Below, piece after piece: positions 59,037-64,000 of a stretch of DNA of 64,000 nucleotides. A program made the translations under genes and the position numbers. The stretch comes from an uncultured Lachnospiraceae bacterium (lineage in GTDB: Bacteria > Bacillota > Clostridia > Lachnospirales > Lachnospiraceae). The stretch's first letter is position 1. Each line of letters starts with the position of its first letter. Below the pieces are notes generated by a model. It was not told where the DNA came from and searched no databases. It saw only the letters and a program-made list of their open reading frames with translations. The stretch spans positions 1 through 64,000 of the forward strand of contig CANTEW010000010.1 of the NCBI GenBank assembly GCA_947652925.1, written 5' to 3'.

Positions 59037-59863
59037 GGACAGATATGAGATATGTAAAAAAAGGCCTGGGCAGTATACTTTCCGGCCTCGTGCTGATCGG
59101 GATCATCATCGCCAGTATCTTCCCCTTCCTGTATATGTTCCTGATGTCGTTCAAGTCAACGATCAACGCCCACGACCTTGACTTCTCTCTGGAAAGCTCA
59201 TCTCTGATGCAATACCAGAAGATCTTCGCCCTGGATGATTTCGGACGGTATATATTTAACAGTGTGTTCGTGGCCGTAGCGGGCGTGATCCTGACGGTGG
59301 GGGTCTGCTCCCTCGCCGGATACGCATTCGCGAAGATGGATTTTAAGGGCAATGACAAGATCTTCCTGTTTCTGATCATGACCATGCTCGTCCCCACAGA
59401 AGTGATCGTGATCCCTCTGTTTTTGATCACCAAGGGACTTGGATGGCTGAACACTTACCGGGCATTGATCTTACCTCTGCCTACGGCATTCGGCGTGTTC
59501 ATCATGCGCCAGGCGATCCTGGACGTGCCGGAAGACCTGGTGGATGCGGCAAGGATCGACGGGTGCGGGGATCTGCGGATCTTTTTCAAAGTGATCCTCC
59601 CGCTCATCAGATCCTCCGTGCTGGCTCTCTCGATCTTCACTTTCGTGGGCGCCTGGAATAATTTCCTCTGGCCGCTGGTGGCCTCTACGAAGACAGAGAT
59701 GAAGACGCTGCCGCTGGCGCTGAGTATGATGAAGACACAGTTCAATACGGATGTGGGGCTCACGATGGCCTGCGCCGTCATCAATTTCCTGCCTCCGTTC
59801 GTGTTCTATGTATTCGTACAGGGGAGATTTAAGGAAGGGATGACGTTGAGCGGGATGAAATGA
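59033..59863 (+). CDS. Carbohydrate ABC transporter permease (MalG/UgpE type)
   Basis: The 276-residue membrane protein has about six hydrophobic segments and the EAA-loop (LVDAARIDGCGDLRIFFKVILPLIRS). It overlaps the preceding gene by four bases. No ATPase gene follows, as usual for Firmicutes carbohydrate importers that share a general MsmK/MsmX-type ATPase encoded elsewhere. It ends just before the dispersed repeat. Confidence 0.92.
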   Translation: MRTDMRYVKKGLGSILSGLVLIGIIIASIFPFLYMFLMSFKSTINAHDLDFSLESSSLMQYQKIFALDDFGRYIFNSVFVAVAGVILTVGVCSLAGYAFAKMDFKGNDKIFLFLIMTMLVPTEVIVIPLFLITKGLGWLNTYRALILPLPTAFGVFIMRQAILDVPEDLVDAARIDGCGDLRIFFKVILPLIRSSVLALSIFTFVGAWNNFLWPLVASTKTEMKTLPLALSMMKTQFNTDVGLTMACAVINFLPPFVFYVFVQGRFKEGMTLSGMK

Positions 59864-59888
59864 TCTAAAGATAATAAATGGATATATT

Positions 59889-60000
59889 CCAAAAACAGCG
59901 TTTTAAGGGGTCCGGGGGGATCTGTGATCCCCCCGCGCTTTTGGTACTTTTCCCGCAGAAAAGTACACAGAAAAGATCCGAGAGACCGTAGATCGTATCA
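59889..60000 (+). repeat. Dispersed palindromic repeat, copy 2
   Basis: This copy matches the reverse complement of 43271-43384. It holds two perfect hairpins: GGGGGGATC/GATCCCCCC (59914-59922 with 59926-59934, three-base loop) and GTACTTTTC/GAAAAGTAC (59944-59952 with 59958-59966, five-base loop). It lies between converging transcription units (the permease gene and the VWA gene) and may also act as a terminator. Confidence 0.8.
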
Positions 60001-60011
60001 ATTTTTTTAGA

Positions 60012-61997
60012 TCACTGTCTGATCCTCGAGATCACATCCACTTTTCCCACAAAATCAGTGAGTTTCCACCCACTGCTATCCTGTTCTACTGCATACTGGC
60101 ATCCCTGTGTCATCAACTGCAGCGGATCGTCTCCCACCTGCACATAATAAGTCTCTCTGGTCTGGACGACGCAATGGTCTCCATCTTGGTAGTCTACAGA
60201 TACGATCTCAAAGGAATCCAGCTTCTCTTTGATATCCCTCTGGACATATTTCTGCTGTTCATCATAAATGACGCTCCCGGGCTTGAGATAGTCTGAGATA
60301 TAGGAAAAGTCCGAGCCAGTCACAGCATCCGCGAACCCTCTCATATAGCCTTCCACCACAGCTTCCGGCCCGTCTTCATAGAACGCATCCCCATCCGCTC
60401 CCAGCAATATGCTGGGCGTATAGGAATAACGGCACTCCCCGCCATACTCCACACTCTGGTAGCCTGTCTCGATATCGGACACGTCCTGCGCCTTTGCGCC
60501 TGTACTGTCTTCAAATCCAACAAGGAATAATTCTTTCTCCGCCCGGTAGATCTCATCATAAATACTCCCCATGGAGTAGACATCCTCTATATTGTAATAT
60601 GCGCCGCCAGTCTGCTGTGCGATGTCGCTGGCGTCTGGATAGCCCACATCCCCGATACCGATCATAAAGACCGGTACATGGTATCTCTGGGCAGCAGCGA
60701 TCACTTCTTCTTTTGTACAGTTACTGTAATTATCATCCCCGTCTGTAAATGCGATCACACACCGCGCGCCGGACTGGGCGGCAGCTCTTTCCACCGCCGT
60801 GTACAGGGCATCATAGAGACTGGTCATATCCTTCGTATACAGACTGTCGATCTTCCGTATGAGCAAGGCCGCGTCATCGCAAAATTCCTGCTCCAGACGG
60901 ACCCCTGTGGAAAAAGACGTCAACTCCACCATATCTCCCGCCGAGAATTGTACACTGTTGATAAAACCACGCATACACTCCTTTGCCTCATCCAACGGAT
61001 CGCCATCCATACTCCCGCTCACATCAGCGACCATATCCACTTTCAAGACTTCGTTCTCATTTAACTGCTCTACATCTGTCACGACTTGTTCCACATATTT
61101 GGCATTGACGTCCTGCTTGCGCACATAAAACATACCTGGATCCAGATCTTCCGGGACCTCCCCGCTGACAGCGTCTTTGACACTCAAGTACAATCTCACT
61201 TTAGGGAAATCCAGTGCGTCCACCTGCTGCACGTTGATCTCCAATGGGTTTTCAGGCTCCAGATACATATACATTGTCTCGTCCATTTTTGAAAATGCCT
61301 GGCTGATCGCCTGGTAATCTTTTTCATCCGCGCTGACCAGCTCATTGATCGCCGCCATATTCTCACCATAAACAGCGACCTCTTTCTTCCCTGCCCCTGA
61401 AAGATCCATAGCCTCATACATATCCACCACTTGGCTTACCTGAGCATCATTGGCCTGGATCAGCGCCTCCAGACTTTCTCTGGCATTTTCCAAAAGCCCC
61501 TCTATATCTCCATCTTTCTTTTCTGCTGCCGCTGTACATTTATCGAGAGCCGCCTCATAAACGCCATACTCTTTTCCTCCCAGATCATATCTCTCTTTTT
61601 CACTCTGGAGCCGATCCACCTCTTCCACACACGCCATAAAATCTTCCGCCTCTTGAGCGATAGCCCCTAATTCCCCCAGCAAGTCTTTTTTGGCAGATAT
61701 ATCGGCGATACCCAGTGCATCCCATTTTCTCTCCACAGCCTCTTTTCTACCCATGCATCCTGGCACCCCTGATGCCTCCACTGCAGACACGAGATATCCT
61801 CTTCTATGGTCCAGCTCCATTATCATGCAGACAGCTGCGCCCGCCAAAAAAATGAGCGAGAAGATCATTGGGATCGCCAGCAGCCTCCTATCCATCTTCT
61901 TTCTTTGCGGAAGCTGCCCATCCTCTACCTTCGTCCCGCACTTCAAACAAAAGTTTTCCCCGTCTGAGATCTTATTCCCACAGTTTCTGCAATACAC
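60012..61997 (-). CDS. Zinc-ribbon/VWA-domain membrane protein
   Basis: The 661-residue protein has an N-terminal zinc ribbon (CRNCGNKISDGENFCLKCG), one transmembrane helix (LLAIPMIFSLIFLAGAAVCMI), a helical linker and a von Willebrand A domain with the MIDAS residues DVSGS, a later threonine and TDGDDNYS (about residues 340-510). A C-terminal NTF2-like domain follows (about 560-655), as in TcaA/YvbJ proteins. It probably senses or binds surface ligands. The start is a GTG at 61997 with AGGAGGG, overlapping the amidase end by 26 bases. Confidence 0.82.
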   Translation of the reverse strand: MYCRNCGNKISDGENFCLKCGTKVEDGQLPQRKKMDRRLLAIPMIFSLIFLAGAAVCMIMELDHRRGYLVSAVEASGVPGCMGRKEAVERKWDALGIADISAKKDLLGELGAIAQEAEDFMACVEEVDRLQSEKERYDLGGKEYGVYEAALDKCTAAAEKKDGDIEGLLENARESLEALIQANDAQVSQVVDMYEAMDLSGAGKKEVAVYGENMAAINELVSADEKDYQAISQAFSKMDETMYMYLEPENPLEINVQQVDALDFPKVRLYLSVKDAVSGEVPEDLDPGMFYVRKQDVNAKYVEQVVTDVEQLNENEVLKVDMVADVSGSMDGDPLDEAKECMRGFINSVQFSAGDMVELTSFSTGVRLEQEFCDDAALLIRKIDSLYTKDMTSLYDALYTAVERAAAQSGARCVIAFTDGDDNYSNCTKEEVIAAAQRYHVPVFMIGIGDVGYPDASDIAQQTGGAYYNIEDVYSMGSIYDEIYRAEKELFLVGFEDSTGAKAQDVSDIETGYQSVEYGGECRYSYTPSILLGADGDAFYEDGPEAVVEGYMRGFADAVTGSDFSYISDYLKPGSVIYDEQQKYVQRDIKEKLDSFEIVSVDYQDGDHCVVQTRETYYVQVGDDPLQLMTQGCQYAVEQDSSGWKLTDFVGKVDVISRIRQ

Positions 61998-63135
61998 TTT
62001 CTATCCCTCCTGCGATCCCCTCTGCGTCGGCTTCCGCCCATTGTTTTACCAATACTCCTCGCGCTGCCATCTGCCGCATCTCCGGTACCGTGTGGGATCC
62101 ATGCTCGATGATCAGCCCTGGCACTCCTGCATCTGCGGCACCTCTCAACACACCATAGTAGTCGCCATATCCCCCGTAACGATAACAGATCGTCCCGGGA
62201 TCTTCCAATCCGTCGTTGAATGCATCCGTCCACGGGACCATCTCCTGAAATCTTTCCGCTTTCTGAAATTTCCCCGGCACGGCGATCCCCATCCGCGCGT
62301 TCGCCTCTGCCAGACGCTCTCCCACAGCATTGCCCACAGCCAGTGCAAGGGCACTGTCACAGGCGATCGTATTCGCTATGATGATCGGCTTCGTTATATC
62401 GATGGGCTGGTCATACGTCCCATACCCATTGGCTCCTTCCAGATTTGCATTTGTATGCAATGACAGGAAGAGATCGCTCCCCTTTGCATATTCTCCACGC
62501 AGGCTTATATGGCTATTGTCCAGATCACCATCCGTGTATCCACCTAACGTGACACTCCCTGTCTCCCTTGTCAGATACGAAGTGATCCCATATCCCTGTT
62601 CCAAGACCTCTTTCAATCTCTTCGCCAGCTGTAATGTAAAGTCTCCCTCGGCATACACGATCCCATCTCTATGTACCGCATTCTGACCTTCATAATGCCC
62701 TGGGTCGATGCAGAGCAGGATATTGCTGGCTCTTATTGGGATACCTTTTTCTGCACTGTACTCTGCAGCATCTTTCACTGCCACATCTACCCTGTACACA
62801 TACTGTTGGGGTGTTTCGTCTTTTAATGTATCCACATAGGAAGATCCCCGTCGGCCTCTCGTCCCGTCTGGGATCCGCGTGCCTAATGTATGCCATCTAT
62901 CCTCGCCATCTTGTTTTCTCTTTATGATATATTTCCTGACATGGAGGGCATCTTTCCCGGACCATCTGATCTTAATCTTCTTGTCTGAAAGTCTCTGGAA
63001 ACTGATCTCTTCCACCCGGATCTTTTTCTGGATACTATCAGCCCTCCCTATATACATATGTCCTGAAAACATCCCCGCCAGCAGCGCAAAAAAGATCAAA
63101 ATATAAACGATCCCTTTTATAAACTTTTTAGCCAT
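61972..63135 (-). CDS. N-acetylmuramoyl-L-alanine amidase (Amidase_3)
   Basis: The 387-residue protein has an N-terminal signal or anchor helix (GIVYILIFFALLAGMFSG), a fibronectin-III-like region (about 40-150) and an Amidase_3 catalytic domain with zinc ligands in DPGHYEG, the glutamate in AEGDFTLQLA, the histidine in LSLHTNAN and the catalytic glutamate in IIEHGSH. It cleaves the stem peptide from N-acetylmuramic acid. The ATG at 63135 is preferred to one 11 codons earlier. It forms a transcript with the FHA and VWA genes. Confidence 0.9.
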   Translation of the reverse strand: MAKKFIKGIVYILIFFALLAGMFSGHMYIGRADSIQKKIRVEEISFQRLSDKKIKIRWSGKDALHVRKYIIKRKQDGEDRWHTLGTRIPDGTRGRRGSSYVDTLKDETPQQYVYRVDVAVKDAAEYSAEKGIPIRASNILLCIDPGHYEGQNAVHRDGIVYAEGDFTLQLAKRLKEVLEQGYGITSYLTRETGSVTLGGYTDGDLDNSHISLRGEYAKGSDLFLSLHTNANLEGANGYGTYDQPIDITKPIIIANTIACDSALALAVGNAVGERLAEANARMGIAVPGKFQKAERFQEMVPWTDAFNDGLEDPGTICYRYGGYGDYYGVLRGAADAGVPGLIIEHGSHTVPEMRQMAARGVLVKQWAEADAEGIAGGIESVLQKLWE

Positions 63136-63188
63136 GATAACCCTTGTTCCTTTCACCTCTATCCGCACATATCATCCGCCCCAGATCC

Positions 63189-64000
63189 TTAACATATATC
63201 CAGCGAAAACACATTATCCGCATTTCCCAGCGCCAGCATCCCCCCAGCTTCTATGACTGTAGAGACACCATTTGAAAGACGCTCATTCTCATAAAATGTC
63301 CCATTATAAGAATGATCTGTCACTTCAAACCGTCCATCCGGCATCAATCGAACGGCACAATGGATCCTGCTGACTTTGCTGTGATGCAGCTGTATATCAC
63401 AGCCTGAGTCTCTTCCGATCCTGCAGCACTCACCTGATCTAAGTATATATCTCCTCCCCTTGTAGCCCCCGAACAAGCCTTCGATACATGCCTGCAGCTC
63501 TCGCTCAGGCACCCCTCTGGCCCTCGTGACCATCTCAGAGGCCCGTTGAGCAGGAGCAGGGCGCAGCGCCGGCCCATAAGGAGGATGGGACTGTCCATCA
63601 TGCTCTCCCACAACTGCTCCCGCCTGTTTTAGGATCAGAAAAACACCTGTAGCGATCGCCCACCCCATACAAAATAGATAAAACAAAGTGAAGAGAACGG
63701 ATCCTGCTTTTCCGAAGATGACTGCCCACACAAGGTTTCCCAGCGCCATCAGGAAATAAAAGACCGATACCGCGATCAGAGCGCCTTTGGATCTCACATG
63801 ATCCCTGACCAGATACGTGCCCGCCAACAGCCTGATGACCATCCCTATGATCAGACCCAGCACATCAAACAGGATGATCAAGATGATAAATCCCTGTATC
63901 TCATCATGATAATATGCATGCAGATCATAAAAAAATCCATCCGATATCTTTCCAGCCCAGGAACTCCCCATCACCAGAAAAACGAAGATGAGCAGCTGCC
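63189..64000 (-). CDS. Membrane FHA-domain protein, 5' end beyond the window
   Basis: The visible 270 residues have several hydrophobic segments (first seen LLIFVFLV, then IILIILFDVLGLIIGMVIRLL and others to about residue 130), a linker and a C-terminal FHA domain (RSGECCRIGRDSGCDIQLHH ... SRIHCAVRLMPDG ... YNGTFYENERL). FHA domains bind phosphothreonine, so the protein is likely a target or adaptor of a Ser/Thr kinase. The frame stays open to the window edge with a further hydrophobic helix; a start at 63971 (ATG) or 63974 (GTG) would truncate it. A kinase or phosphatase may lie beyond the edge. Confidence 0.82.
   Translation of the reverse strand, partial: QLLIFVFLVMGSSWAGKISDGFFYDLHAYYHDEIQGFIILIILFDVLGLIIGMVIRLLAGTYLVRDHVRSKGALIAVSVFYFLMALGNLVWAVIFGKAGSVLFTLFYLFCMGWAIATGVFLILKQAGAVVGEHDGQSHPPYGPALRPAPAQRASEMVTRARGVPERELQACIEGLFGGYKGRRYILRSGECCRIGRDSGCDIQLHHSKVSRIHCAVRLMPDGRFEVTDHSYNGTFYENERLSNGVSTVIEAGGMLALGNADNVFSLDIC

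Overview
The window looks like chromosome of a motile, low-to-mid GC Gram-positive anaerobe of the Clostridia, most likely a Lachnospiraceae. The basis is a Bacillus/Clostridium-type flagellar set (FliY instead of FliN, CheC, CheD, CheV, FlbD, a SigD-type sigma factor), lipoproteins with Gram-positive lipoboxes, strong AGGAGG ribosome sites, a DnaD/DnaI-type helicase-loading pair and several shared-ATPase sugar ABC systems. No rRNA, tRNA, CRISPR array, prophage or transposase was seen.

Positions 1-3405 (minus strand) hold the start of an AAA-ATPase gene cut by the window edge, a terminator, and the late flagellar genes fliD-fliS-fliT-like with a possible SigD-type promoter. At 3759-4502, divergent from fliD, is a ComFB-domain protein with a long acidic N-terminus. 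It ends back to back with a degenerate EAL-HDOD gene, the last gene of the large flagellar operon.

Positions 4503-30776 (minus strand) are one nearly gapless flagellar/chemotaxis operon of about 26 kb: flgB-fliE-fliF-fliG-fliH-fliI-fliJ-fliK-flgD-TIGR02530-flgE-flbD-motA-motB-fliM-cheY-flgC-fliY-fliO-fliP-fliQ-fliR-flhB-flhA-fliA-flgF-flgG-cheC-cheD-cheV-EAL/HDOD. A good sigma-A promoter lies upstream of flgB. The order departs from the usual clostridial plan: flgC is moved away from flgB to between cheY and fliY, and fliL, flhF, flhG and cheA/B/R/W are absent from the operon. FliY has lost its N-terminal FliM-like motif and carries two tandem copies of it in its central linker.

Positions 31032-36571 (mostly plus strand) carry a DnaD-like and a DnaC/DnaI-like replication pair, a long-form PRPP synthetase, a NUDIX hydrolase (minus strand) and an MFS exporter, with two strong bidirectional terminators. 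Positions 36587-44616 are a sugar or pentitol module: a ribose-type ABC transporter, a zinc polyol dehydrogenase and a xylulokinase transcribed from one promoter, and a divergent ROK-family regulator. Positions 44642-52140 (minus strand) run glf - unknown protein - M16C peptidase - era - recO - M19 dipeptidase. Positions 52182-55581 hold a MecA-type class B penicillin-binding protein and a lipoprotein of unknown function.

Positions 55636-59863 (plus strand) carry a MtaA/URO-D-family methyltransferase-like gene and a carbohydrate ABC transporter without its own ATPase. Positions 60012-64000 (minus strand) hold a membrane FHA protein (cut by the window edge), a cell-wall amidase and a zinc-ribbon/VWA membrane protein, a possible envelope-signalling unit. 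A roughly 110-bp palindrome-rich repeat occurs twice, in opposite orientation, at 43271-43384 and 59889-60000.

The points most worth checking are the FliY motif duplication, the ComFB/dead-EAL pair around the flagellar genes, the displaced flgC, the dispersed repeat, and the FHA-amidase-VWA unit.
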